Origin: Echinarachnius parma
Lineage: Eukaryota; Echinodermata; Echinoidea; Clypeasteroida; Echinarachniidae
Length of the DNA: 64,000 nucleotides
Assembly: GCA_037951105.1 (NCBI GenBank)
Contig: JBAMJV010003042.1
Coordinates: 461,060-525,059, forward strand
Reading direction: 5' to 3'
Position numbers and translations under genes: made by a program. Shown one piece after another: positions 48,077 to 60,773 of the stretch. The notes under the pieces were generated by a model that made no database searches, was not told the DNA's origin, and worked only from the letters and a program-made list of their open reading frames with translations. How positions within the stretch are numbered: the stretch's first letter is position 1; each line of letters opens with the position of its first letter.

Positions 48077-49017
48077 ATGTTGAATTCGTCACGTTTGACG
48101 AATTAAGGTTATACATATTGAAATTACGATATGATGATATTGACTTTTCAACGCGTAATATGATAATGTCGTAACATTTAATTGGCATAAATGAATGACA
48201 CAAAATAGGGTAACAATATTAATTCATAACAAAAGGGGAGGGGGCAGCTTTTTCATTGACCAAAATGACTATAAAATAGCTCTGTACTTGACGTCTTATT
48301 TCAATCATATCACACCTTTCCTTTGGCCGATTTTTGCCCTGTTTTCAGTATGTTAAAGCTGAGTTTCCGCTACACAATCATTTTTGATTTTATTTTACGT
48401 TCTATTCAAAGAAATTTGCGAGTTTGTGGACTTTTTAAAAAGTTATGGCCGATAAGAGACCAGACTTGGGAAATTTTCACGCTCGTGCGCTATTTAATTT
48501 TTAACCGTCAATATGATGACTTTATAACATTTACTCGGCATAAATGAGGTATGAATTCGTATCTACACCTCATAATCTATCCGAATATTAAAAGAAAGTT
48601 GGGTTTTTGTGGACTTTTAAAAAAGTTATGCCCGAATTAAAAAATGGTTGTTTTTGAGCATTTTCAGATTTTAAGATCCTTAGACGGGCGCGTACGCGCT
48701 TGTTACGTGGCGCATGCGCATGCGCATACTCGGAAAAGTTGCCACTCGGCGTGATAATTATTGGTGCTAAATTTCAAGGGAAATAGAAGATGCATGACAG
48801 AGATACATCCATGAATGTAATTTCACAAAATGGCGTCCCGATGACGTCACGAATAGTCGGCGGCACCCAAAAGTTTGGCAGTTCTAAGTTAGACCAAGAT
48901 CTATCATCTGGCAAAGTTTCAGGACAATAGCTGCACCCGTTATTGAGGTATCCGACGAACAAAATCCTTGTTTTCGTGTCTCTATGCATTGGCATACAGA
49001 CACAAAAACAATACTAG
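48077..49017 (+). repeat. Array unit 25, deleted type A (941 bp)
   Basis: Type A start joined near 48404 (TTTTACGTTCTATTCAAAG) to the third module, removing about 590 bp. Last two modules, NRF1-like palindrome, TGACGTCA, 3' hairpin and CTAG (49014-49017) are intact. Confidence 0.88.
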
Positions 49018-50412
49018 ATTTTGAATTCGTCACTTTTGACGAATTAAGGTTATACATATCGATTTAAAATGATAAAAGGATGATTCCAAAAATAACTACT
49101 CAATCATCATATCAATAATAATAGATCCCCCCCCCCCCTGAAAAAAGAGAGAAAAGGAAGAAAAAAAGAAAGTTAAACAAATATTGCCTTGGATTCGAAC
49201 CCACGACCCTTTAATCTTGTGTCACAAATTATACCGGGAGACCAACATTAGATCTCTTAACGAAAATGGGAAATCGGGAAAGATACATCAGTGATTGCAC
49301 TATCTACATGCGAAATCTCAAATTGATAGCATAATTTCTTCAGCAGTTATAGGTCGATAACATACGTTTTGGCTAAACCTCAATTTTTATCAGATTTGGA
49401 CTCTTATTTACAATCAAACAATTCATCAGGATCCAGTTAACGTAACGAATTGTTGTGAAAAGATTGCGAATAGAGCAGGACATCAGCTACGATATATCAA
49501 AATTTGGGAGAAAATTGATGGAGAATAAGCGAGGTATGGTCAATAGTCCACTGTGATCGATTTCAACATTGATTGAAATTGATTAAAATTCGCATTTTCA
49601 ACTTTAACCGTCAATACGATGACTTTATAACATTTACTCGGCATACATGAGGTATGAATTCGTATCTACAACTCATAATCTATCCGAATATTAAAAGAAA
49701 ATTGTATGTTTGTGGACTTTTTAAAAAGTTATGGCTGAATGAAAAAAGGATGTTTTTACCATGTTTTGCCATTTTGCGTGCGCGCGTAATTTTGACTTTG
49801 ACGCGCGCGTACTCCGTCATTATGAGTCAACAATGACTCAAATTGATAGGGTGTGTTGAAGGATCTATAAGGAATGCAAAACATGTGAAAAAACGATAAT
49901 TTTCCTATTCATTCGCGTTACGCGCGCAAATACGCGCGCGCCGACGCGCACGCGCGGAATTTTTTGAAACGCTTAAAATTGTCTGAAACATATAGTAAAT
50001 TACTCGGGTTGGGGTTTTGAACATTTTAAATTTTTTTTTTCACTTGACGGACGCGTACGCGCGCGTCTCCGAGTGTAAGCACACGCGCATCAACTTGAAA
50101 TATGACGATTGACCTGATTTATATTGAAGCGAAATTTGAAGTGAAATTGATGATGCATGACTGAGTTATGATGATTATTGAAATTCGACAAAATGGCGTA
50201 CTGATGACGTCACAGTGATCTGACGAGATTAAAATGATTACGTTGCACTAAGTCAGATGATGATCTATCATCATGTGAAGTTTCATGATGAATGATTCAT
50301 TTGATCTTGAGATATGCGACGAACAAAATCGGAAGAATAATAATAATAATAAATAATAAAAATCTTGACGAAATCAATAGGTTATACATATGTATATGTA
50401 TAACCTAACTAG
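49018..50412 (+). repeat. Array unit 26, deleted type B (1395 bp)
   Basis: Poly-C, tRNA-derived segment, then a join near 49299 (GTGATTGCACTATCTACATG) removing the usual ~420 bp after the tRNA-like part. AP-1 pair near 49822, CpG blocks, single CRE, palindrome and CTAG (50409-50412) present. Confidence 0.88.
49188..49252 (-). other. tRNA-derived segment in unit 26
   Basis: B-box GGTTCGAATCC intact; A-box-like sequence changed to TGGTCTCCCGG. Confidence 0.58.
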
Positions 50413-52041
50413 ATGTTGAATTCGTCACTTTTGACGAATTAAGGTTATACATATCGATTTATTATGATAAAAGGATGATTCCAAAAATAACTACTCAATC
50501 ATCATATCAATAATAATAGATTCCCCCCCCCCCCCCTGAAAAAAAAGAAAAAAAAAAGAAAAAAAAGAAAGTAAAAAAATATTGCCATGGATTCGAACCT
50601 ACGACCCTTTGATCTTGTGTCACAAATTATACCGCGATACCAACATTAGATATCTTAACGAAAATGGGAAATTGGGAAAGATACATCAGTGATTGCACAC
50701 TGCATATGTCATTGTAACAGTGAATTATTTGACCTTTGAACCTAAATTACATATCCTTAACGCCATTTTCATAATCCGATCTTATCTTATGAACATTTTT
50801 CCTTTCATTATACCATACATGTGTGCTGGATTACATGTCCGCGGCGTACGTGGTTATTGAGTATTCATGCTTGATTTATTTGACCTTTAACGGTAAATAT
50901 GACAATGAAATATGCATTTTCGCGATTTGGTGTTAACTTATGAAATGATGGGCTTGCTAATCCCTATCTACATGCGAAATCTCAAATTGATAGCATAATT
51001 CCTTCAGCAGTTATAGGTCGATAACATACGTTTTGGCTAACCCTCAATTTGTAACAGATTTGAACTCTTATTTCCAATCAAACAATTCATCAGTATCCAG
51101 TGAACAAATCTAAATGGTGTGAATAGATTGCGAATAGAGCAGGACATCAGCTACGATATATCAAAATTTGGGAGTACATTGATGGAGAATAAGCGAGATA
51201 TGGTCAAAAGTACACTGTGATCGATTTCAACATTGATTGAAATTGATTAAAATTTGCATTTTCAACTTTAACCCTAAATATGATGACTTTATAACATTTA
51301 CTCGGCATAAATGAGGTATGAATTCGTATCTACAACTCATAATCTATCCGAATATGAAAAGAAAATCGGATGTTTGTGGACTTTTTAAAAAGTTATGGCC
51401 GAATAAAAAAAGGATGTTTTTACCATATTTTTGCCAATTTACCATATTTTGCCAATTTGCGTGCGCGCGTAATTTTGACTTTGACGCGCGCGTACTCCGT
51501 TATTATGAGTCAACAATGACTCAAATTGATAGGGTGCGTTGAGGGATGTATAAGAATTGCAAAACATGTGAAAAAACGACAATTTTCTTATTCATTTGCG
51601 TTACGCGCGCAAATACGCGCGCGCGGACGCGCACGCGCGGAATTTTTTGAAACGCTTAAAATTGTCTGGAACATATAGTAAATTACTCGGGTTAGGGTAT
51701 GGATAATTTTTAATTTTTTTTTTTCATTTGACGGACGCGTACGCGCGCGTCTCCGAGTGTAAGCGCACGCGCATGAATTTGAAATATGACGATTGACCTG
51801 ATTTATATTGAAGCGAAATTTGAAGTGAAATTGATAATGCATGACTGAGTTATGATGATTATTGAAATTTGACAAAATGGCGTCCTGATGACGTCACAGT
51901 GATCTGACGAGATTAAAATGATTACGTTGCACTAAGTCAGATGATGATCTATCATCATGTGAAGTTTCATGACGATTGATTCATCTGATCTTGAGATATG
52001 CGACGAACAAAATCGGAAGAATAATAATAATAAATAACTAG
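50413..52041 (+). repeat. Array unit 27, type B, palindrome missing (1629 bp)
   Basis: Complete type B body with a local duplication of TTTTGCCAATTTACCATA near 51425-51455 and a GCGCGCGGACGCGC block variant. It ends AATAATAATAAATAACTAG without the 28-bp palindrome. Confidence 0.88.
50587..50646 (-). other. tRNA-derived segment in unit 27
   Basis: B-box GGTTCGAATCC intact, preceded by GTA rather than GTG; A-box-like sequence TGGTATCGCGG. Confidence 0.58.
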
Positions 52042-53715
52042 ATTTTGAATTCGTCACTTTTGACGAATTAAGGTTATACATACTGAAAATACTATAATAT
52101 GGTATTACATGTATATTGCCTTTTCAACAGGAAATATGATGATTTAAGTACATTTATTGATATAAATGAATTTCACAAAAAGGGTACAAATATTAATTCA
52201 TAACATTCAATTGTAATCCAAATTGGAGTGGGAAGCTCTTAAATTTACCAAAATGACTGTAAAATGGCTCTGTACTTGACGTCTTATGTTTGACCAGATT
52301 TAGCCAATTTTCACACTCTTGCGCGATTTCAACTTTCAACCGTCAATTCGATGACTTAATAACATTTACTCGGCATAAATGAGGTATGAATTCGTATCTA
52401 CAACTCATAATCTATCCGAATATTAAATAAAATTGGGTGTTTGTGGACTTTTTAAAAAGTTATGGCCGAATACAAAAAGGATGTTTTACCATATTTTGCC
52501 AATTTGCGTGCGCGCGGACAGATTTTTGAATTATCCGCCGATAGATGGCGCTATTCTACACTCCAAATCATGGTCGTAATTGAAGGTTGAACTTTTCTTT
52601 TACTTTATCGTGCACTATGGAGACTTTACAAAATCGGATTGTCCATTGTTAGGTATGTAAAAATATGTGCAACTCATACTCTTTCAGAATATGAAAAAAT
52701 ATTTGGATATATCCATGTCTCAAAGAAGTTATGACCGATAAGAGAAGGGCATGTTTGACCAGATTTAGCCAATTTTTACACTCGTGCGCGATTTCAACTT
52801 TAACCGTCAATTCGATGACTTTATAACATTTACTCGGCATAAATGAGGTATGGATTCGTATCTACAACTCATAATCTATCCGAATATTAAAAGAAAATTG
52901 GGTGTTTGTGGACTTTTTAAAAAGTTATGGACGAATAAAAAAAGTATGTTTTTATCATATTTTGCCAATTTGCGTGCGCGCGTAATTTTGACTTTGACGC
53001 GCGCGTACTCCGTTATTATGAGTCAACAATGACTCAAATTGATAGGGTGTGTTGAGGGATCTATAAGGAATGCAAAACATGTGAAAAAACGACAATTTTA
53101 CTATTCATTCGCGTTACGCGCGCAAATACGCGCGCGCCGACGCGCACGCGCGGAATTTTTTGAAACGCTTAAAATTGTCTGAAACATATAGTAAATTACT
53201 CGGGTTGAGGTTTTGAGCATTTTTTGACATTTTTTTTCATTTGACGGACGCGTACGCGCGCGTCTGCGAGTGTAATTGCACGCGCATGAGCTTAAAAGAT
53301 GACCATTGACCTGATTAATATTGATGCGAAATTTCAAATGAAGTTAATGATGCATGACTGAGATATGATGATTATTGAAATTTGACAAAATGGCGTCCTG
53401 ATGACGTCATTGTAATGTGACGTCACTGAAAAAGTTAGCAGATCTAAGTTAGATCATGATCTATCATCATGTGAAGATTCATGACAATTGATTCATGTGA
53501 TCTTGAGATATGCGACGCACAAAATCAGGAAGAAGAAAAAAGAAATAAATAATAATAAAAATCTTGACGAAATCAATAGGTTATACATATGTATATGTAT
53601 AACCTAATAATAAAAATTCGAACAAAATCAATAGGTTATACATATGTATATGTATAACCTAAAAATTCGAACAAAATCAATAGGTTATACATATGTATAT
53701 GTATAACCTAACTAG
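52042..53715 (+). repeat. Array unit 28, A/B chimera with triple palindrome (1674 bp)
   Basis: The first ~230 bp are a diverged type A start (ATACTGAAAATACTATAATATGG). It then has the same module order as units 11 and 23, sharing near-identical sequence with unit 23 (for example GGTATGGATTCG). The B end carries three 28-bp palindromes before CTAG at 53712-53715. Confidence 0.87.
53578..53709. repeat. Tripled 3' palindrome of unit 28
   Basis: Perfect palindromes at 53578-53605, 53633-53660 and 53682-53709, each with an AAATCAAT leader. The first leader is the CTTGACG variant, the second and third the ATTCGAAC variant. Confidence 0.93.
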
Positions 53716-55377
53716 ATGTTGAATTCGTCATTTTTGACGAATTAAGGTTATACATATCGATTTATTATGATAAAAGGATGATTCCAAAAATAACTACTCA
53801 ATCATCATATCAATAATAATAGATTCCCCCCCCCCCCCCCTTAAAAAAGGAAGAAAAAAAAAGAGAAAAAAAAAGAAAGTTACAAAATATTGCCTTGGAT
53901 TCGAACTTACGATCCTTTGATCTTGAGTCCTAAATTATACCGCGAGACCAACATTAGATCTCTTAACGAAAATGGGAAATTGGGAAAGATACATCAGTGA
54001 TTGCACACTGCATATGTCATTTAAACAGTGAATTATTTGACCTTTGAACTTAATTTACATATCCTTAACACCATTTTCATATTCCAATCTTATCTTATGA
54101 ACATTTTCCTTTCATTATACCATACATGTGTGCTGAATTTCATGTCCGCGGCGTACGTGGTTATTGAGTATTCATGATTGATTTATTTGACCTTTACCGG
54201 TAAATATGACAATGAAATATGCATTTTCGCGATTTGGTATTAACTTATGAAATGATTGGCTTGCAAATCCCTATCTACATGCGAAATCTCAAATTGATAG
54301 CATAATTCCTTCAGCAGTTATAGGTCGATAACATACGTTTTGGCTAACCCTCAATTTGTAACAGATTTGAACTCTTATTTCCAATCAAACAATTAATCAG
54401 GATCCAGTGAACAAAACTAAATGGTGTGAATAGAACGCGAATAGAGCAGGACATCAGCTACGATATATCAAAATTTGGGAGAAAATTGATGGAGAATAAG
54501 CGAGATATGGTCAATAGTCCGCTGTGATCGATTTCAACATTGACTGAAATTGATTAAAATTCGCATTTTCAACTTTAACCGTCAATACGATGACTTTATA
54601 ACATTTACTCGGAATAAATGAGGTATGACTTCGTATCTACAACTCATAATCTATCCGAATATTAAAAGAAAATTGGATGTTTGTGGACTTTTTAAAAAGT
54701 TATGGCCTAATGAAAAAAGGATGTTTTTACCATGTTTTGCCATTTTGCGTGCGCGCGTAATTTTAACTTTGACGCGCGCGTACTCCGTCATTATGAGTCA
54801 ACAATGACTCAAATTGATAGGGTGTGTTGAGGGATCTATAAGGAATGCAAAACATGTGAAAAAACGATAATTTTCCTATTCATTCGCGTTACGCGCGCAA
54901 ATACGCGCGCGCCGACGCGCACGCGCGGAATTTTTTGAAACGCTTAAAATTGTCTGAAACATATAGTAAATTACTCGGGTTGGGGTTTTGAACATTTTAA
55001 TTTTTTTTTTTCACTTGACGGACGCGTATGCGCGCGTCTCTGAGTGTAAGCGCACGCGCATGAGCTTAAAATATGACGATTGAACTGATTGATATTGATG
55101 CGAAATTTGAAGTGAAATTAATGATGCATGACTGAGTTATGATGATTATTGAAATTTGACAAAATGGCGTCCTGATGACGTCACAGTGATCTGACGAGAT
55201 TAAAATGATTACGTTGCACTAAGTCAGATGATGATCTATCATCATGTGAAGTTTTATGATGATTGATTCATTTGATCTTGAGATATGCGACGAACAAAAT
55301 CGGAAGAATAATAATAATAAATAAAAATCTTGACGAAATCAATAGGTTATACATATGTATATGTATAACCTAACTAG
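53716..55377 (+). repeat. Array unit 29, type B (1662 bp)
   Basis: Full-length. Junction hairpin loop reads TTTT (GTCATTTTTGAC), poly-C of ~15, GCGTATGCGCGCG block and lost second CRE as in unit 24. 28-bp palindrome and CTAG at 55374-55377. Confidence 0.9.
53894..53952 (-). other. tRNA-derived segment in unit 29
   Basis: The B-box has one change (AGTTCGAATCC); A-box-like TGGTCTCGCGG. Confidence 0.55.
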
Positions 55378-55472
55378 ATTTTGAATTCGTCACTTTTGAC
55401 GAATTAAGGTTATACATATCGATTTAAAATGATAAAAGGATGATTCCAAAAATAACTACTCAATCATCATAT

Positions 55473-55635
55473 TCTATTTGTACATATTTTTATATTTATA
55501 TTTATCATATTAATGTATTATTGTTTTATGTATATTGTATGATGTTATATCAGGACCCCGACGAAAAAACAGTATCCTTGCTGATCAGGCTATCCTGTAT
55601 AAATATATTTGAATAAATAAATAAATAAATAAATA
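55473..55635 (+). mobile_element. LINE-like retroelement 3' fragment, truncated copy
   Basis: Reverse-complement match to the terminal part of the 1319-1753 element (for example GGCTATCCTGTATAAATATA then (AAAT)n). It interrupts the ATCATATCAATAATAATAGATT stretch normally seen before poly-C. The longer copy extends ~270 bp further 5', so this one is 5'-truncated. No clean target duplication is visible. Confidence 0.82.
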
Positions 55636-55704
55636 GATTCCCCCCCCCCCCCCCTGAAAAAAAGGGAACAAAAGAAGAAAAAAAGAAAGTACAAAAATAT
55701 TGCC

Positions 55705-55762
55705 TTGGATTCGAACCCACGACCCTTTGATCTTGTGTCACAAATTATACCGCGGGACCAAC
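55705..55762 (-). other. tRNA-derived segment in unit 30
   Basis: B-box GGTTCGAATCC intact; A-box-like TGGTCCCGCGG. Confidence 0.6.
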
Positions 55763-57181
55763 ATTAGATCTCTTAACGAAAATGGGAAATCGGGAAAGGT
55801 ACATCAGTGATTGCACACTGCATTTGTCATTGTAACAGTGAATTTTTTGACCTTTGAACCTAATTTACATATCCTTAACGCCATTTTCATAATCCAATCT
55901 TATCTAATGAACATTTTTCCTTTCATTATACCATACATGTGTGCTGAATTTCATGTCCACGGCGTACGTGGTTATTGAGTATTCATGCTTGATTTATTTG
56001 ACCTTTAACGGTAAATATGACAATGTAATATGCATTTTCGCGATTTGGTGTTAACTTATGAAATGATGGGCTTGCAAATCCCTATCTACATGCGAAATCT
56101 CAAATTGATAGCATAATTCCTTTAGCAGTTATAGGTCGATAACATACGTTTTGGCTAACCCTCAATTTGTAACAGATTTGAACTCTTATTTCCAATCAAA
56201 CAATTCACCCGGATCCATTGAACAAAACTAAATGGTGTGAATAGATTGCGAATAGAGCAGAACATCAACTACGATATATCAAAATTTGGGAGTACATTGA
56301 TGGAGAATAAGTGAGATATGGTCAAAAGTACACTGTGATCGATTTCCACATTGATTGAAATTGAGTAAAATTCGCAATTTCAACTTTAACCGTCAATACG
56401 ATGACTTTATAACATTTACTCGGCATAAATGAGGTATGAATTCGTATCTACAACTAATAATCTATCCGAATATTAAAAGAAAATTGGGTGTTTGTGGACC
56501 TTTAAAAAAGTTATGGCCGAATAAAAAAAAGATGTTTTTACCATATTTTGCAAATTTGCGTGCGCGCGTAATTTTGACTTTGACGCGCGCGTACTCCGTT
56601 ATTATGAGTCAACAATGACTCAAATTGATAGGGTGTGTTGAGGGATCTATAAGGAATGCAAAACATGTGAAAAAACGACAATTTTCTCATTCATTCACGT
56701 TACGCGCGCAAATACGCGCGCGCCGACGCGCACGCGCGGAATTTTTTGAAACGCTTAAAATTGTCTGAAACATATAGTAAACTACTCGGGTTAGGGTTTT
56801 GAGCATTTAAAAAAAAAAAATTAATTGACGGACGCGTACGCGCGCGTCTCCGAGTGTAATTGCACGCGCATGAGCTTAAAAGATGACTATTAATCTGATT
56901 AATATTGATACGAAATTTGAATTGAAATTGATATTTCATAACTGAGATATAATGATTATTAAAATTTGACAAAATGGCGTCCTGATGACGTCACAGTGAT
57001 GTGACGTCACTGAAAAAGTGGGCAGTTCTAAGTTAGAACATGATCTATCATCATGTGAAGATTCATGATATTTGATTCATGTGATCTTGAGATAATCGAC
57101 GAACAAAATTAGGAAGAAGAATAAAGTAAAATCTTGACGAAATCAATAGGTTATACATATGTATATGTATAACCTAACTAG

Positions 57182-58784
57182 ATTTTGAATTCGTCACTTT
57201 TGACGAATTAAGGTTATACATATCGATTTATTATGATAAAAGGATGATTCCAAAAATAACTACTCAATCATGATATCAATAATAATAGATTCCCCCCACC
57301 CCTGAAAAAAGAAAGAAAAAAAGAAGAAAAAAAGAAAAAATATTGCCTTGGATTCGAACCCACGACTCTTTGATCTTGTGTCACAAATTATACCACGAGA
57401 CCAACATTAGATCTCTTAACGAAAATGGGAAATCGGGAAAGATACATCAGTGATTTCACACTGCATTTGTCATTGTAACAGTGAATTATTTGACCTTTGA
57501 ACCTAATTTACATATCCTTAACGCCATTTTCATAATCCGATCTTATCTTATGAACATTTTCCTTTCATTATACCATACATGTGTGCTGAATTTCATGTCC
57601 GCGGCGTACGTGGTTATTGAGTATTCATGCTTGATTTATTTGACCTTTAACGGTAAATATGACAATGAAATATGCATTTTCGCGATTTGGTGTTAACTTA
57701 TGAAATGATGGGCTTGAAAATCCCTATCTACATGCGAAATCTCAAATTGATAGCATAATTTCTTCAGCAGTTATATGTCGATAACATACGTTTTGGCTAA
57801 CCCTCAATTTGTAACAGATTTGAACTCTTATTTCCAATCAAACAATTCATCAGGATCCATTGAACAAAACTAAATTGTGTGAATAGTTTGCGAATAGAGC
57901 AGAACATCAGCTACGATATATCAAAATTTGGGAGTACATTGATGGAGAATAAGTGAGATATGGTCAAAAGTACACTGTGATCGATTTCAACATTGATTGA
58001 AATTGAGTAAAATTCGCATTTTCAACTTTAACCGTCAATACGATGACTTTATAACATTTACTCGGCATAAATGAGGTATGAATTCGTATCTACAACTCAT
58101 AATCTATCCGAATATTAAAAGAAAATTGGGTGTTTGTGGACTTTTTAAAAAGTTATGGCCAAATAAAAAAAGTATGTTTTTACCATATTTTGCCAATTTG
58201 CGTGCGCGCGTAATTTTGACTTTGACGCGCGCGTACTCCGTTATTATGAGTCAATAATGACTCAAATTGATAGGGTGTGCTGAGGGATGTATAAGAATTG
58301 CAAAACATGTAAAAAAAATACATTTTTCTTATTCATTCGCGTTACGCGCGCAAAAACGCGCGCGCCGACGCGCACGCGCGGAATTTTTTGAAACGCTTAA
58401 AATTGTCTGAAACATATAGTAAATTACTCGGGTTAGGGTTTTGAGCATTTAAAAAAAAAAAAATTAATTGACGGACGCGTACGCGCGCGTCTCCGAGTGT
58501 AATTGCACGCGCATGAGCTTAAAAGATGACCATTGACCTGATTAATATTGATGCGAAATTTGAATTGAAATTGATATTTCATGACTGAGATATGATGATT
58601 ATTAACATTTGACAAAATGGCGTCCTGATGACGTCACAGTCATGTCACGTCACTGAAAAATTGGGCAGTTCTAAGTTAGAATATGATCTATCATCATGTG
58701 AATATTCATGATATTTGATTCATCTGATCTTGAGATAATCGACGAACAAAATAAGGAAGAATAAATAATAATAATAATAACTAG
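57182..58784 (+). repeat. Array unit 31, type B, palindrome missing (1603 bp)
   Basis: Full body; AP-1 arm changed (TGAGTCA-ATAA-TGACTCA near 58246). Second CRE is TCACGTCA. It ends AATAATAATAATAACTAG without palindrome. Confidence 0.9.
57349..57413 (-). other. tRNA-derived segment in unit 31
   Basis: B-box GGTTCGAATCC and A-box-like TGGTCTCGTGG both retained. Confidence 0.62.
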
Positions 58785-58957
58785 ATGTTGAATTCGTCAC
58801 TTTTGACGAATTAAGGTTATACATATTGATTTATTATGATAAAAGGATGATTCCAAAAAATAACTACTCAATCATCATAGAAATAATAGCAGATACCCCC
58901 CCCCCCCCCCCCCCTCCCTAATAAAAAGAAAAAAAAGAAAATTAAAAATGATACTGC

Positions 58958-59018
58958 CTTGGATTCGAACCCACGACCCTTAGATCTGGCGTCCCAACTT
59001 GTTCTACGAGACCAACAT
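58958..59018 (-). other. tRNA-derived segment in unit 32
   Basis: B-box GGTTCGAATCC intact; A-box-like TGGTCTCGTAG. Confidence 0.58.
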
Positions 59019-59307
59019 AACATCTCTTGTGAGAAATAGAAAATCTAGGAATATATATCAATGATTGGACTTGACGTCATTCTTTTTTCAGAAAATGAAT
59101 CATAAACACTACTTAAAGTGTTATAATCTGTAGTTTTATGCTGGATTTGGCATGAAGGTCATGCTATTTTTCATAATTAGCCGAAAGTCTGGATAAATCT
59201 GGTGAATAATAGCTTTTGTTGATTATTAAGTGCAAGTCATGCATTTTTGGAATCCTTGAGACAAGACAATTGACCGATTTATTCGCCGATAGATGGCGCT
59301 ATTACAC

Positions 59308-59932
59308 GAAAAATCCAGGCCCCCCCAACTCAAAATGGAAGTTGGGCAAATTTTTAATGAAGAGAACCACCGATTGTTATGTTAATTCGACTGGCTGCCA
59401 TGGTAATATTAGCGTAAATTCATTCATAATAATGCGCGGGCGCGAACTTCACAATTATCACGCACGAATTTATGGTATGCCTCTGTTATGACGTCACAAT
59501 GAAAAACAATATTTTGATCCTAGTAGGGAAATCCCCTGTTTCTTGACTGTGCGCAATTAAATACATGACATCGCGTAACTGTTAGTACTGCGCGTAATTA
59601 AAATAATAGAGATGAATTAGAATACTTAAGCGTCTTTGGTATTATGAAGCGCAATTTTGCTGAGAAGTGCGTGTTTAAATGCCATGGCAACTGCAAGTGC
59701 GCAATGCGTAATTACTTTAGCTTTTTGCGTAATGTGTTAATTTATCCAATGAATCCACGTCTGATAATTTATTCAAATGAAAAAAATCTGACGTACTACC
59801 TCATTTGCATGTCATTCGGCGCGTATTTTCAAAAACTTGCTGATAAAGGTGTGGCCTATCTCTGTGGTTAAAACGCTATACGCTTATTCAGTTGGGGTTC
59901 TAGTATTTATATTGTATTTCTGTGGAAAAATC
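59308..59932. mobile_element. hAT-like insertion with 8-bp target duplication
   Basis: GAAAAATC flanks the insert on both sides (59308-59315 and 59925-59932), and unit 9 has a single uninterrupted copy at the same point (ACGAAAAATCATAAG). The insert (59316-59924) begins CAGGCCCCCCAACTC and ends near GTTGGGGTTCTAG..CTGTG; inverted similarity of the ends is weak. An 8-bp duplication and a CAGG start fit hAT elements. The open frame 59644-59871 (75 codons) has no transposase features that I recognise. Confidence 0.62.
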
Positions 59933-60773
59933 ATGGAGCATTGCAGGATAATTGTAAATTGAAAACAACTAATGTATTTTAATGTTTTAGCTCTGAAAAT
60001 TGTTTCGACTGACTTCTTCGGATATTATAATATGATTTTCAATGACTAATAATTTATCTGGGCGAGCATTAAATTGATAATTCTCATCTTCTTTCCTGAA
60101 CGGCAACATGACATTTGCTTAGAAACTTCTCACAATAACTGCTATATAAAAGTTATATTTCAAGCCTGGCATTTGTGATCTTGAGGACTATGCATTGGTA
60201 ACGAGTATTAGGAGTAGCGCTCTTGTGAGTCAGCTAGTAGTAAATATATGCTTGATGGAAGTGATGGTAAGTGAGACATGTTAATACCCTTAAATAAATA
60301 AATAAAGTATTTTGTACTACTTTATCTACTTTGTATGTCCAATGTTGGGTTTTCATGGCCGTTTGACACACGCATACATGATGAATGGAGCGTGTTCGTG
60401 CGTGAGTGTTATTTTTATTAAATGGACCTCGAGTCTAAATTGTTCTAAAAGTCTACTCAGATTCTTGAACGTGCAAATAATTAATAGTTAGTTAAATACG
60501 GAAGAGTGAGTTATTTTGACATAGGAACCTAATTTATATATCCTGAACGCCATTTTCATAATCCGATCTTATCTTATGAAATGTTCCTTTCATTATAACC
60601 TACATGTGTGCTGAATTTCATGTCCGTGGCGTACGTTGTTATTGAGTATTCATGCTTGATTTATTTGACCTTTGACGGTAAATATGACAATGAAATATGA
60701 ATTTTCCCGATTTGATTTTAACTTATGAAATGTTGGGCTTGCAAATCCATATCTACATGCGGAATTTCAAGTT

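Larger units (their letters stand above)
55378..57181 (+). repeat. Array unit 30, type B carrying a LINE-like insert (1804 bp)
   Basis: Type B with a 163-bp insertion at 55473-55635. The T-run before the last CpG block is replaced by an A-run (TTTAAAAAAAAAAA near 56808), as in unit 31. Palindrome and CTAG (57178-57181) intact. Confidence 0.9.
58785..60773 (+). repeat. Array unit 32, type C, last unit (3'-truncated)
   Basis: Matches the C part of unit 9 (21941 to about 23360) from the junction hairpin through poly-C, tRNA-derived segment and C-specific middle, with a ~45-bp gap near 59070 and a 609-bp insertion at 59316-59924. It breaks off after ATCTACATGCGGAATTTCAAG, where the 192-bp tandem repeat begins, so the array's right edge is inside a unit. 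Confidence 0.85.

Noticed and set aside
6128-60640. CRISPR-like array of short repeats
   Set aside because: Repeat periods are ~0.2 kb and ~1.5 kb with diverged, homologous spacers. There are no short identical repeats separated by unique spacers and no cas genes; the DNA is of animal type.
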